A stretch of DNA of 21,534 nt from Akkermansiaceae bacterium UBA4145 (GCA_002380675.1 DFWB01000128.1:1-21534); one strand, 5' to 3'. Numbered from the stretch's first letter, positions 7,020 through 15,599 are shown. Notes: generated by a model from the sequence alone, not told the origin. Made by a program: numbers and translations.

Positions 7020-7910
7020 ATGACACTGATCCCAGCAATGGTCGGACGGTGGCAGGAGAATAGAGGTGTGAATCGTCATCGACCCGACTACGTTGCAAGA
7101 GTGATTACCTCCCTCGGACAATCTTGGTTACGTTTCATTTCAATCCGGCTTGTTTTTGGCTGCTGCGCGCTTGCACTGGTGGTTCCACTTAGAGGGCAGG
7201 AAGACGGTCCTGTGGTTACTTCGTTGGGTGCGAAGCTGCAGGAAAAGACGACGTATCTGAACCCGGACTTCCTTCTTTTCTCAGTCGATGCGAAAAAGGG
7301 AAAGAAAGTTCCGGTCGTTATTTACCTGCACGGAGCCGGGGGAGTGGGGAACGATATTGGTAAGATAAAAGGGCAGGTTCAGAGGGTCGTTTTTGGAATA
7401 CGTAAATTTCGAAAAGGGCCATGCCTCGTGGTGGCTCCTCAGTGCCTCAGGGATACTCCGAAGGGTCGCGGAACCTGGACTCCGTCCGATCTCGAGGTGC
7501 TTCTAGAGCACCTGAAAGCGACTCTTCCGCTGGACGAGAGGCGGATTTATCTGACAGGAAACAGTATGGGGGGATATGGGTGCTGGGTCTGGGGCGGGCA
7601 TAATCCGGGGCATTTTGCGGCTATTGCTCCCGTTGTTGGGGGTATTGGCCGAGGCGGACCCAAGGCAGTAACGGATGATCTTGAGGAGTGGGCAGCCAAT
7701 CTCGCCACTGTTCCTGTTTATGCCTTTGCGGGAGCAAAAGACCGGGTAGTTCCGGCAGAGCGTTCCGAGCGGATGATTACGGCAATTCGAAAAGCAGGAG
7801 GCAAGCAGGCGAAAATCAAGGTTTTCCCCGAGGAAGGACATGGTGCTGGTCGAATCGTATTTTCGACCCAAGAGGTTTACGACTGGATGTTTTCACAGAA
7901 ACGCGAATGA
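7020..7910 (+). CDS. exported alpha/beta-hydrolase (esterase / prolyl oligopeptidase-like)
   Basis: This is a serine hydrolase of the alpha/beta-hydrolase fold, 296 residues from ATG 7020. The oxyanion-region motif VVIYLHGAGG is followed by the nucleophile elbow GNSMGGYG (Ser182). An acid in FAGAKDRVVP (Asp241) and His274 in PEEGHGAG complete a Ser-Asp-His triad. A hydrophobic segment (about residues 45-56, FGCCALALVV) before the mature part suggests export. GTG 7068, preceded by GGAG at 7055-7058, is a good alternative start and gives a more normal signal peptide. The sequence resembles dienelactone-hydrolase or CE-type carbohydrate esterases encoded beside glycan-degrading genes. A role in removing esters from pectin-like polymers is inference from the downstream pectate lyase. 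It begins 16 nt after the Bfd-like gene, probably by chance adjacency. Confidence 0.8.
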   Translation: MTLIPAMVGRWQENRGVNRHRPDYVARVITSLGQSWLRFISIRLVFGCCALALVVPLRGQEDGPVVTSLGAKLQEKTTYLNPDFLLFSVDAKKGKKVPVVIYLHGAGGVGNDIGKIKGQVQRVVFGIRKFRKGPCLVVAPQCLRDTPKGRGTWTPSDLEVLLEHLKATLPLDERRIYLTGNSMGGYGCWVWGGHNPGHFAAIAPVVGGIGRGGPKAVTDDLEEWAANLATVPVYAFAGAKDRVVPAERSERMITAIRKAGGKQAKIKVFPEEGHGAGRIVFSTQEVYDWMFSQKRE

Positions 7911-7943
7911 CGAAGGCCTGCGATGTGTGCTAGACCAAGGCAG

Positions 7944-8735
7944 ATGAAAGCTACCAAATGCATTGGACTGATAGTGAGTTTAGCGGGGGTTCTGCTTGGC
8001 TCAACTTGGGCGGATCCGGAAAAAAAAGCTGAGACGCCGAAAAAGGAGGCAGCAAAGTCCTCGGAGGGTCAATGGATCAGTCTCTTTAATGGTAAAGATC
8101 TTGAGGGATGGACTCCAAAGTTTGTGGGGTACAAGGCCGGAGAGAATTACAAGAACACCTTTCGGGTTGTGGATGGGCTCCTGACTGTGAGCTATGATCA
8201 GTGGGAGCAGTTCAACAGCGTTTTTGGCCACCTCTTTTACAAAACAGAGTTCTCCCATTACAAGATTCGCGCCGTCTATCGTTTCATAGGGGATCAGGTG
8301 AGTGGAGGGCCAGGATGGGCTCGGCGGAACAATGGACTGATGCTTCATGGGCAGACTGTCGAAAGTATGACCCTCAAGCAGGATTTCCCTGCTTCGATTG
8401 AGGTTCAACTCCTGGGTGGCTTCGAAGAGGGCCGCCGGACTACGGCGAATCTCTGCACTCCGGGGACGCATGTGGTCTTTAATGACCGGGTCGATAAGAG
8501 GCACTGCCTGAGTTCCCGGTCGAAGACCTTCCGTGGTGATCAGTGGGTGACCTGCGAAGTGGAAGTCCGTGGCAGCGAAGGGCTTCGTCACTTCGTAAAT
8601 GGAGAGCTGGCCATGGAGTACAAGTTGCCTCAGTTGGATGATGGGACACTGATAGAAAAGGGAACTATTTCGATTCAGGCTGAAAGTCACCCTACTCAAT
8701 TTAAGAGTATTGAGGTTCTCGAAATCAAAAAGTAA
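7944..8735 (+). CDS. DUF1080 (3-keto-disaccharide hydrolase) family secreted protein
   Basis: The 263-residue exported protein has a signal peptide at about 1-23 (MKATKCIGLIV then a hydrophobic core and TWA). The DUF1080 opening WISLFNGKDLEGWTPKF follows at about 42-58. The family's NNGLMLHGQT segment lies in the middle, followed by ASIEVQLLGG and the VNGELAMEYK strand near the C-terminus. DUF1080 domains have a concanavalin-like beta-sandwich fold. Characterised members are described as acting on 3-keto-glycosides, and others may bind sugars. ATG 7944 is preferred because it begins the signal peptide; an in-frame ATG at 7923 would add seven residues. It follows the esterase by 33 nt and precedes the PL10 gene by 108 nt on the same strand, so co-transcription is likely. 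The substrate is not visible in the sequence. Confidence 0.86.
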   Translation: MKATKCIGLIVSLAGVLLGSTWADPEKKAETPKKEAAKSSEGQWISLFNGKDLEGWTPKFVGYKAGENYKNTFRVVDGLLTVSYDQWEQFNSVFGHLFYKTEFSHYKIRAVYRFIGDQVSGGPGWARRNNGLMLHGQTVESMTLKQDFPASIEVQLLGGFEEGRRTTANLCTPGTHVVFNDRVDKRHCLSSRSKTFRGDQWVTCEVEVRGSEGLRHFVNGELAMEYKLPQLDDGTLIEKGTISIQAESHPTQFKSIEVLEIKK

Positions 8736-8843
8736 GCCGAAGCGTGTTGAGCGGCCTGAGTGGAATTCAGGTCGGGCAATAACGGGGCACTTCCAGTGCG
8801 ATTCCGAAGAGCCAGCTTGGTTCTCCGAGAGTGTCTTGGGCCG

Positions 8844-9983
8844 ATGATAAGAGTGATCTATCAAGGTGTGGTGAATCGGAGCGTTATTGTGACGCTGGCT
8901 GCCATCGTGACCACCTGCGCTGGAGTTGCGGCCCGGGATCGTAGTTGGCGGGACTGTCTGGGGGAGAATCCTGATTGGTATGGTTCGGTGGAGGCGCAGC
9001 GCATTGCGGATAATGTTCTCTTCTACCAATCAGAGATTGGGGGCTGGTATAAGAACGATAATAGCGTTCATCCTTCAGGGCATGCGGCCACTGAGCATTT
9101 GACGGAGCAACAGCGTCAGTCTCATCGGGAAGTGCTGCGCGCCATGAAATTTCCCTGCACCCTTGATAACGGGGCGACTCACTCCGAGATGCGCTACCTT
9201 GCGGCGATCTGTAAGGCAACCGGAGAAGCCCGGTTCAGAGAGGGGTTCGTCAAAGGTGTGCGTTATCTCCTCAAGGCCCAGTATCCGAGCGGAGGATGGC
9301 CTCAGTTCTATCCGCTCAGGCCCGGCTACTCGAGTCTCATTACCTTCAACGATGGAGCCATGATCGGAGCGCTTTCCGTGCTTGATGGGGCCGCCCGCGG
9401 GAGATCTCCCTTCGATATCATCGACCCATCGCTTCGTCAGGAATGTATGGAGGCTGTGGAGCGGGGAATCCGTTGTATCCTCCAGAGCCAGATCAGGGAT
9501 GGAAAGCAGCTGACCGCATGGTGTCAGCAGCATGACGTGCTCACTCTGGCCCCAGCTCAGGGTAGAATCTCCGAGTTGCCCTCGATTTCTGGTGCGGAGA
9601 GTGTCGGTGTTGTCCGCTATCTCATGTCGATCGAGAGTCCTTCTCCGGAGATCGTTGAAGCTGTGGAAGGTGCAGTGCGCTGGTTCCGGAAGGCCGCCGT
9701 CACCGGAGTGCGAGTTGTTACGGTGGCGGATGCCTCACAGCCCGGAGGGCAGGATCGAAGGCTCGTCGAAGACCCGGAGGCCGAGCCAGTCTGGGCGCGT
9801 TACTATGAAATCGGGACTAACAGGCCGATGTTTATTGAGCAGGGGGTCGTGAAATACTCTCTCGCAGAATTGAGTCACTCCCACCGGATAGGTCATGGGT
9901 GGATCGGGGGTCGCTGGCCCGCGGGACTTCTCGCTGCGGACTATCCGGCCTGGCGCCGGGAACGAAGGATGGCCCGGGATTAG
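8844..9983 (+). CDS. pectate lyase, polysaccharide lyase family 10
   Basis: This exported enzyme should cleave polygalacturonate by beta-elimination. Its 379 residues from ATG 8844 show a signal peptide (about 1-30, ending GVAA). The PL10 motifs follow in order: GGWYKNDN (66-73), TLDNGATHSEMRYLA (106-120), GGWPQFYPLRPGYSS (150-164), ITFNDGAMIG (166-175), WCQQHD (226-231), and GRISELPS near 240-247 with the family's catalytic-region arginine. VWARYYEIGTNRPMF (316-330) is also typical. After that point the usual G-R-D-G segment is replaced by IEQGVVKY, one residue shorter. In-frame ATG 8760 is possible, but 8844 gives the clean signal peptide. The gene ends 12 nt before the convergent ThuA-domain gene. 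Confidence 0.88.
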   Translation: MIRVIYQGVVNRSVIVTLAAIVTTCAGVAARDRSWRDCLGENPDWYGSVEAQRIADNVLFYQSEIGGWYKNDNSVHPSGHAATEHLTEQQRQSHREVLRAMKFPCTLDNGATHSEMRYLAAICKATGEARFREGFVKGVRYLLKAQYPSGGWPQFYPLRPGYSSLITFNDGAMIGALSVLDGAARGRSPFDIIDPSLRQECMEAVERGIRCILQSQIRDGKQLTAWCQQHDVLTLAPAQGRISELPSISGAESVGVVRYLMSIESPSPEIVEAVEGAVRWFRKAAVTGVRVVTVADASQPGGQDRRLVEDPEAEPVWARYYEIGTNRPMFIEQGVVKYSLAELSHSHRIGHGWIGGRWPAGLLAADYPAWRRERRMARD

Positions 9984-9995
9984 GGGGCGAGTTCC

Positions 9996-10715
9996 TCACT
10001 TTGGATCCTTGATCGGCTTACGGGCTACCCAGCGCAGGGCCCGAAGCGTGAGCTTCTGTAGGGCCGGATTGGACCAGGCTTTCTCGTCGTGCCCCAGGCC
10101 AGTGCTGAAGAGTCGGCCTTTGCCGTATTCGTGAATCCAGATCATGGAATGCTTCTCGTTGCCGCGGTTGATGCGACCGAGGTGGTGTAGCTTGTCAATC
10201 GTGGCCGGGTGGAATTTGTCCCGATACGATTCGTCGGTAATCTCGAAGCCTTTCATTCCCTTCGTGATAGGGTGCGTGGTATCAGTGAACTCGATAGGAA
10301 AAGTGCCACCTCCATGGCCAATAAACTGACCCCCAAAGATCTTCCAGTAGACGTCGGATTTCTTGAAGGCGTCAGTAGCATGGATGCCCACGACTCCTCC
10401 TCCGTTCTTTACGTAATCCTCAAACCCCTTTTCCTGAGCGGGATCGGTGAAATCGCCGCCGGACCCGAAAAAGAGGACTACATCATACTGATTGATGGTC
10501 CCGGTTCTGAGGTCATCTAGCTTGTTACTGATCACCAGATCAAATCCTCCTTGATCGGCCAGGAAGGCGGTCAGGAATTTCTCGTAGCCGGGAGAGTCAT
10601 GTCCCCGACCCCCCATATAGAGGACCTTGAGCTTCTCATGGTCATCGGCGCAGACCGGGGAAAAGGGGAGCAAAAGGAGAAGTCCGGCAGCGAGGCGGTA
10701 GAGGAGCGGTTTCAT
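9996..10715 (-). CDS. ThuA-domain secreted protein
   Basis: The 239-residue protein has a signal peptide (about 1-23, hydrophobic run of leucines then VCA) and a ThuA-like class I glutamine amidotransferase-type fold. Typical motifs are VLYMGGRGHDSPGYEKF near the start, then YDVVLFFGSGGDF. GGGVVGIHATDAF, FGGQFIGHGGG and FEITDESYRDKF follow in the middle and second half. The end has the closing GKGRLFSTGLGHDEKAW. ThuA was named for trehalose utilisation, and ThuA domains are common in Verrucomicrobiota and Planctomycetota beside DUF1080 genes. The GIH region lacks the normal glutaminase nucleophile Cys, as is usual for ThuA. It converges on the PL10 gene with a 12-nt gap. A sugar-related role is inference. 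Confidence 0.86.
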   Translation of the reverse strand: MKPLLYRLAAGLLLLLPFSPVCADDHEKLKVLYMGGRGHDSPGYEKFLTAFLADQGGFDLVISNKLDDLRTGTINQYDVVLFFGSGGDFTDPAQEKGFEDYVKNGGGVVGIHATDAFKKSDVYWKIFGGQFIGHGGGTFPIEFTDTTHPITKGMKGFEITDESYRDKFHPATIDKLHHLGRINRGNEKHSMIWIHEYGKGRLFSTGLGHDEKAWSNPALQKLTLRALRWVARKPIKDPK

Positions 10716-10775
10716 TTGTCGAAGTATTGGAATGAGTGGTGAATCGCACGAGTTCGTTGAACGCCACGCGGGTGG

Positions 10776-11486
10776 TTACGGTTCCGGAACCGGGACTCTT
10801 ATCAGAGAGTCAACGACGGAGTGCATTTTGACGGACTGTGACCTGGGGTCGTTATAGAGGAATACGAGACCACGAGCCTTCTCGAGAGTTGGCCAGTTAG
10901 TGGAGAAGAACGTGCGCCACTTGGTCGCTCGCTTATACTTCAATGATGCAAAACAGAGATTGTTTCCGCGGTCAGCCTTTGGCTTGATGATCGTATGCTT
11001 GCCGGAGTTCAGCCGAAACTGTTTCCCGCCTACCAATCCTGCCACCTGCTCCCGGGCGAGATTGACAAACAGCATCTGAGAGGGGCCGAATGACTTCTGA
11101 CTCCCGTCCAAGGACAAAATATTAAGCCCAGCAGATGGACTGGATCCTTTGACGACAATCACGAGAAGCTGGTTCCTTGCTGCTCCAGGTTTAACTTGTC
11201 CGTAGGTCTTGAAGGCGAATTCACCCGCTGCATTTGTTCCGCTTTTACCGAATCTCCATGATTGGAGTCTGGGAACTTTCACCGGCTCGGTAAGGGTGTG
11301 GCTCTGGAGGGTGATGGGAATCGTCTTGCCCGGCCCGACGAGCAACTCGACCGAAGTAGGGGCCTTCTTGGGGAAAGAGAGACAGCTGATTGAGATTTCC
11401 TCGGCCCCGGAGGAGGAGGCGACGAGGCACCAACCGGCAGCGGCGCTAAGAAAGCCTGAGAGAGGGAAGAGTCGCTTGGCGAACAT
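10776..11486 (-). CDS. secreted hypothetical protein encoded divergently from Verru_Chthon A
   Basis: The 236-residue protein starts at ATG 11486 with a signal peptide of about 28 residues (MFAKRLFPLSG, hydrophobic core, SSSGA). The mature part is beta-rich with no domain I can name. Segments with natural, conserved-looking composition include LELLVGP-like SVELLVGPGKTIPI near 45 and KHTIIKPKADRGNNLC near 170. FFSTNWPTLEKARGLVFLYND lies near 200. From memory, similar proteins occur beside Verru_Chthon cassettes in this phylum, but I cannot verify this. It diverges from Verru_Chthon A with 179 bp between them and lies 60 bp upstream of the ThuA gene on the same strand. A function in assembly of the surface structure is only inference. 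Confidence 0.7.
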   Translation of the reverse strand: MFAKRLFPLSGFLSAAAGWCLVASSSGAEEISISCLSFPKKAPTSVELLVGPGKTIPITLQSHTLTEPVKVPRLQSWRFGKSGTNAAGEFAFKTYGQVKPGAARNQLLVIVVKGSSPSAGLNILSLDGSQKSFGPSQMLFVNLAREQVAGLVGGKQFRLNSGKHTIIKPKADRGNNLCFASLKYKRATKWRTFFSTNWPTLEKARGLVFLYNDPRSQSVKMHSVVDSLIRVPVPEP

Positions 11487-11493
11487 GAAGTCT

Positions 11494-11597
11494 TATATCG
11501 CCCGGTCTGTCCCAGTTCGTCAATGCCGGTCACAGAATCTCCAGAGCTCTGTTCAAGGTGCCGAGCTTGTCACAGGACGGGCGATATACGCATTGAC
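11494..11597. repeat. interleaved inverted repeats in the divergent intergenic region
   Basis: Arm A TATATCGCCCG (11494-11504) has a perfect reverse complement CGGGCGATATA at 11578-11588. Arm B GTCAATGC (11519-11526) has its reverse complement GCATTGAC at 11590-11597. The order A-B-A'-B' means the two stems cross, a pseudoknot-like or mutually exclusive arrangement. Between them lie a 10-bp palindrome CAGAGCTCTG (11542-11551) and a direct repeat GTCACAG (11529-11535 and 11569-11575). No target-site duplication flanks it. It could be paired operator sites, a structured leader, or a small repeat element. Confidence 0.6.
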
Positions 11598-11665
11598 AAT
11601 GTGATTACCTTGGACGAAGTTACAGACCAGATGGAATTCCGATAAATCGTAGGATTTCTCTCTTT

Positions 11666-14600
11666 ATGTTCAGACGCACCACATTGCGGCACCCTGATAG
11701 GGTGACCGGAGGAAGGACGGGCTTTTCGCTCGTGGCAACGGTGGCGGTGCTCGCCCTACTGGCGGTGATTGCGATAGGTCTCCTAAGCTTGTCCTCTGTG
11801 ACATTGCGTTCCACCGGTGCTCTAGACGCCCAGTCTGAGGCACAGGCTAACGCCCGGCTTGCCCTGATGCTGGCGGTCGGAGAGCTTCAGCGTCAAATGG
11901 GTCCCGATCAGCGGATTTCAGCTTCGGCCTCGATTCTCGATACTTCATCGGGTTCGGCGGACGCTGAGGGGGTGACCCATCCGTATTGGACAGGCGTATG
12001 GGATGCATGGGCTGCAGGGGCAGAAAGTTTTGGGGGGGATGAGCCAAGCGAACACCGGACTATAGCCGGTGCTTCGAATCGGGGGTTGGCCCCCTCGTAT
12101 GAGGCAAACCGCAGGGATCACTTTCGCTCATGGCTAGTTTCACTGAGTCGGGAGCAGAGGGAGGCTCTCGAAACGGCCCGCGATTTACCCCTTCGAGGCG
12201 AAGCGATTCCTGACGGGGATAGTAATGGAGTGATCTTGATGGGCCGGGGCAGTTCTGGTGAGGACTCTCCCGATACGGATCTTGTTTCGGGGGGATTACT
12301 CGGAATTCGTTCGCAGGCTGGCAGTGGATCAAGTCCCGACGGGCGCTACGGTTGGTGGATTGCTGATGAGTCGACAAAGGCGAGAATTCTGCCCGATGCA
12401 TTCGATGCTGGGGGGGAGCTCCAAAAGTCTGATTGGATAGCAAGGGCGATGAGCGCCGGGTCGACAGGGCATGACTCGATCGATGTGCTTGAGGACCTCA
12501 CGGATCAGGCTGATCTACGGCGCATTCACACCCGGCGCTCTCTTGAGTTGCCCACCGAGGATTTACGAGGGGTGAGAAGAGCATTCCATGATGTCACACC
12601 CTACTCCCTTGGAGTGCTTGCCGACGTCAGAGAAGGCGGCTTGAAGCGGGATTTGAATGCCCTCCTTGAGCGGCCGATCCTGCTTCGAGAGCAGCGAGAC
12701 GACTTCATGTTGTATCGGTTCGGAAGAAATTCTGACCGGGTGCCGCTGCAGGATCTCGCTGCTTACTACCAGCTCTACCGCGAGCAGGTAGATTACGATG
12801 GGAGCAGGGCGCGGAACCCTCTCGGGCGTAACCTGCTACAGATCAACAATCCAGATTTTACCCCAGGGTCCAAGTTCAAGAGGGAATATACCAATCTCTA
12901 CCGGATGCCGGTTCCGGTGAAGGTGCAGTTCCTCCTTAGTTATATAGGGACGCAGCGCCAACGCCCCGCGCGCAACGACCCCAACCAGAGCCGATACAAG
13001 GTGCACATCGGAATTACTCCTGCGGTGACCCTCTGGAACCCCTACAACGTGCCCCTCGTGCTGAATCATGGTCCAGATCGCTCGACCCAGATTCGGTTTT
13101 TCAATCTACCGATTGCCCTGCGCTGGAAAAAGGTTGGCGCGAATGGATCATATGAGTCCGCCCGGCCTACTTCCCTCTCGTGGATTACGAACCGGGATCG
13201 CTATGGTGGCGGAGTGTTTCGTGCGGGCAACGGGGACCGGCATACCGGGTTCGAATTGTTCGTGGGGGGGCAGAAGCCTATCGTATTCTCTCCGGGAGAG
13301 GTGCGGGTTTTCTCCCTGCGCCAAACGAGTGGGCCTGAGGGCGGAGCTCAGATCGAAGATACGAATCAGTATCGTCCGATCCGTGAAGTGGATCCGGGTT
13401 GGGACCCGACGAACTGGCTCGAGCTGCCTCGTTCTGATCGGAATCAGGATCCTGTCCATGTGGAGCAGGAAAGAGACAGCCCGTTGGGGAACAACGATGA
13501 TGGAATAGGTGGAGCGCTTAGCTTTGATGCGAACGATCAGATTTCCTTCAGCGTCTCCGCTGCTGAAAACGTGGATCTTGCGAATGGAGCTGCATTACAG
13601 TTTTTCTTCCGGCAGTCCAGCGTCGTGAGACAGGGTGAAGGTGGTGCGGGTGATAATAAGTGGATGCGTCGGCAATTCCAGATGATCTCCCGGATGCACG
13701 AGCGCGGCCCAGGAGGAAGAGAGAGTCAGGCCGCAATTGATTTTCATCGTGAATTGATGCGGAAAGGATTCCCCGGACAACGGGATGAAATTGATTTTCC
13801 ACCGATCTCGGGTCGTGAGATCGTTGGGCAGACTCGGCCCTTCCTTCTTGTGAGTCTTACCGCCGGATGTGAGGTGTATCACAGTACTGCAGGCGATGCT
13901 CACGGGCGTCGTTTCGCATCCCGACCATTTCTTCACTCCACACCGATCGTGGCGTGCCCGTTCGTCGACCGTGAAGACTATGATTCCTTTTACCATCATG
14001 GATGGAACTGGTGGGTGCAGGATATCAACTCGGTGCTTGAGGCGGCAGTGCAGGTCGATCCCAACAATGTGAACTCATATTACGGCGGGGGCTATTCGGC
14101 GGAATACGGCACTACCCACATTGTGCAGCAGGAGGTGCCTCTAACCCCGCTCCACTCGATTGGAGCCCTGAGTCACGCGCGCCTTGGCGGATACAGTCTT
14201 GCAAACGAACATCTGGGTCCGGGGGCAGGAGAGACGCGAGTCAGTTACCAATACACTACCGCTACTGGAGCCAATGGACTGTTTCCGCACATGGTTCAGG
14301 CGATTGGAAATTCCTACGCCCACCCGTATCTCGGACCGGCCGAGGCCGTTGGATCGTGGACTCGTCAATACAGCCAATCAGCCGGACCCAAAAATATACC
14401 TATGGTCGACCACTCCTATCTCGCAAACAAGGCGCTCTGGGATGATTACTTTTTCTCGTCCATCGCACCCCGTCTCGTCGACGTCTACGGTCGGGATCAG
14501 AAGATCACGGCTGAGCAACTTGCCCAGAGAGTATTCTTCGGATCCGGACAACTTCCGAACCGTCGCATCGTGCCATATCGTGATGGACTTACGGGAACGT

Positions 14601-15490
14601 CGCTTGGGGATCTCTTTGGAGATGATGACGCCGCATTGGAGCGGGCGGAAACGATGGCGTCTCATCTGCTGGTCAAAGGACCCTTCAATGTCAATTCTAC
14701 TTCAGTCGATGCCTGGCGTGCGTTGTTTTCGAGTTTGAGGGGCAAAGCGGTGGCGACTCTCGGGCTGGAGGAGTCCCTCGAACCCAATGCCCCAATCACG
14801 CCGGAGAGTTCTGATGGCTCGATGGTTGCGGCCACCAGCGTGGCGAATGGTGAGGCCTTCGAAGGAAGTCCGGCCGATCCGATCGAGGTTGAGCAGTGGA
14901 CTTCGTGGAGATCTCTAACGGATGAAGAAGTGGATTCTCTCGCAGAGGCCATGGTCAGGCAGGTGAAAACTCGGGGGCCCTTCCTGTCGCTGTCTGAGTT
15001 CGTGAATCGAAGATTGGGTGGGGGTGACCGCCAGCTAAGTGTGAAGGGGGCTCTCCAGGCTGCCATCGATGACCCGGACGTCAGTATCAATGAGGGATTT
15101 CGCGGGCCAGTCAGAAGCTTCTCTCAGGAAGAGGTCAGCCAAATGGACCCTGCATTTCCTGAGGCACTAGAGGGTCCGGTGGCGTATGGTAGTTCGGCCT
15201 ATGTGGATCAGGCAGACATTCTGCGTGGTCTTGGGGCTCAGCTGACTCCTCGTGGGGACACGTTCGTGGTTCGGGCGTATGGCGATTCCCTTGATCAGAA
15301 TGGTGCGGTGCGTGCGCGGGCCTGGTGTGAGGCGGTAGTGCAGCGGGTTCCAGAATATCTCGAAGCCAGTGGAGATAGAGCAGACCCTGCCCACCTTAAG
15401 CAGGCAGAGCTGACAAATGAGGCAAACCGTAATTTCGGGCGCCGCTTCCGGATCATACAGTTTCGCTGGCTTTCCGCCGAGGAAGTGTGA
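11666..15490 (+). CDS. Verru_Chthon cassette protein A (giant pilin-like, GspK-like ends)
   Basis: The 1274-residue protein opens with a short basic leader and RTGFSLVATVAVLALLAVI at about 17-35. This is a type IV pilin-like prepilin-peptidase site (G before F) and hydrophobic helix, without the usual Glu5. The next region, with DAQSEAQANARLALMLAVGELQ and HPYWTGVWD, is characteristic of Verru_Chthon cassette protein A. The centre is a large beta-rich body. Near residue 1005, GPFNVNSTSVDAWRAL resembles the N-x-N-T-A region of GspK. FLSLSEFVNRRL near 1106 and the C-terminal VVRAYGD plus ARAWCEAVVQRVPEY (about 1200-1225) are also GspK-like and typical of the family. It probably sits in the inner membrane before assembly into a pilus-like structure. 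The B, C and D partners are absent here. Start ATG 11666; no clear Shine-Dalgarno site. Confidence 0.85.
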   Translation: MFRRTTLRHPDRVTGGRTGFSLVATVAVLALLAVIAIGLLSLSSVTLRSTGALDAQSEAQANARLALMLAVGELQRQMGPDQRISASASILDTSSGSADAEGVTHPYWTGVWDAWAAGAESFGGDEPSEHRTIAGASNRGLAPSYEANRRDHFRSWLVSLSREQREALETARDLPLRGEAIPDGDSNGVILMGRGSSGEDSPDTDLVSGGLLGIRSQAGSGSSPDGRYGWWIADESTKARILPDAFDAGGELQKSDWIARAMSAGSTGHDSIDVLEDLTDQADLRRIHTRRSLELPTEDLRGVRRAFHDVTPYSLGVLADVREGGLKRDLNALLERPILLREQRDDFMLYRFGRNSDRVPLQDLAAYYQLYREQVDYDGSRARNPLGRNLLQINNPDFTPGSKFKREYTNLYRMPVPVKVQFLLSYIGTQRQRPARNDPNQSRYKVHIGITPAVTLWNPYNVPLVLNHGPDRSTQIRFFNLPIALRWKKVGANGSYESARPTSLSWITNRDRYGGGVFRAGNGDRHTGFELFVGGQKPIVFSPGEVRVFSLRQTSGPEGGAQIEDTNQYRPIREVDPGWDPTNWLELPRSDRNQDPVHVEQERDSPLGNNDDGIGGALSFDANDQISFSVSAAENVDLANGAALQFFFRQSSVVRQGEGGAGDNKWMRRQFQMISRMHERGPGGRESQAAIDFHRELMRKGFPGQRDEIDFPPISGREIVGQTRPFLLVSLTAGCEVYHSTAGDAHGRRFASRPFLHSTPIVACPFVDREDYDSFYHHGWNWWVQDINSVLEAAVQVDPNNVNSYYGGGYSAEYGTTHIVQQEVPLTPLHSIGALSHARLGGYSLANEHLGPGAGETRVSYQYTTATGANGLFPHMVQAIGNSYAHPYLGPAEAVGSWTRQYSQSAGPKNIPMVDHSYLANKALWDDYFFSSIAPRLVDVYGRDQKITAEQLAQRVFFGSGQLPNRRIVPYRDGLTGTSLGDLFGDDDAALERAETMASHLLVKGPFNVNSTSVDAWRALFSSLRGKAVATLGLEESLEPNAPITPESSDGSMVAATSVANGEAFEGSPADPIEVEQWTSWRSLTDEEVDSLAEAMVRQVKTRGPFLSLSEFVNRRLGGGDRQLSVKGALQAAIDDPDVSINEGFRGPVRSFSQEEVSQMDPAFPEALEGPVAYGSSAYVDQADILRGLGAQLTPRGDTFVVRAYGDSLDQNGAVRARAWCEAVVQRVPEYLEASGDRADPAHLKQAELTNEANRNFGRRFRIIQFRWLSAEEV

Positions 15491-15556
15491 GGGTTCGGGA
15501 GATGGTTTGTCGAGACAACCGCTTGCCGCTGGAAGGTCTGTCCGGGGCGAAGATAT

Positions 15557-15571
15557 ATAATCGTTGATTAT
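15557..15571. promoter_or_regulatory. short inverted repeat downstream of Verru_Chthon A
   Basis: ATAATC (15557-15562) and GATTAT (15566-15571) are perfect reverse complements around GTT, flanked by GATA and TATC about 4 nt further out. It is loosely like an AT-rich operator (Fur-type) but the match is too short to name. It lies about 210 nt before the giant gene's start and upstream of the terminator-like hairpin. Confidence 0.25.
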
Positions 15572-15599
15572 CAGTATCTTAGCGATGGCATTGAGTCCT

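Noticed and set aside
8001..9029. Minus-strand 342-codon open frame across the DUF1080 and PL10 genes
   Set aside because: It lies antisense to two well-supported genes with clear family motifs, and its own composition is not protein-like.
11494..11588. A miniature transposable element bounded by the 11-bp inverted repeat
   Set aside because: No target-site duplication flanks it and no second copy is present in the window, so I report only the repeat structure.
13068..14738. Plus-strand 146- and 184-codon frames inside Verru_Chthon A
   Set aside because: They are alternative frames of the 1274-codon gene and are Arg/Ser-rich without motifs.
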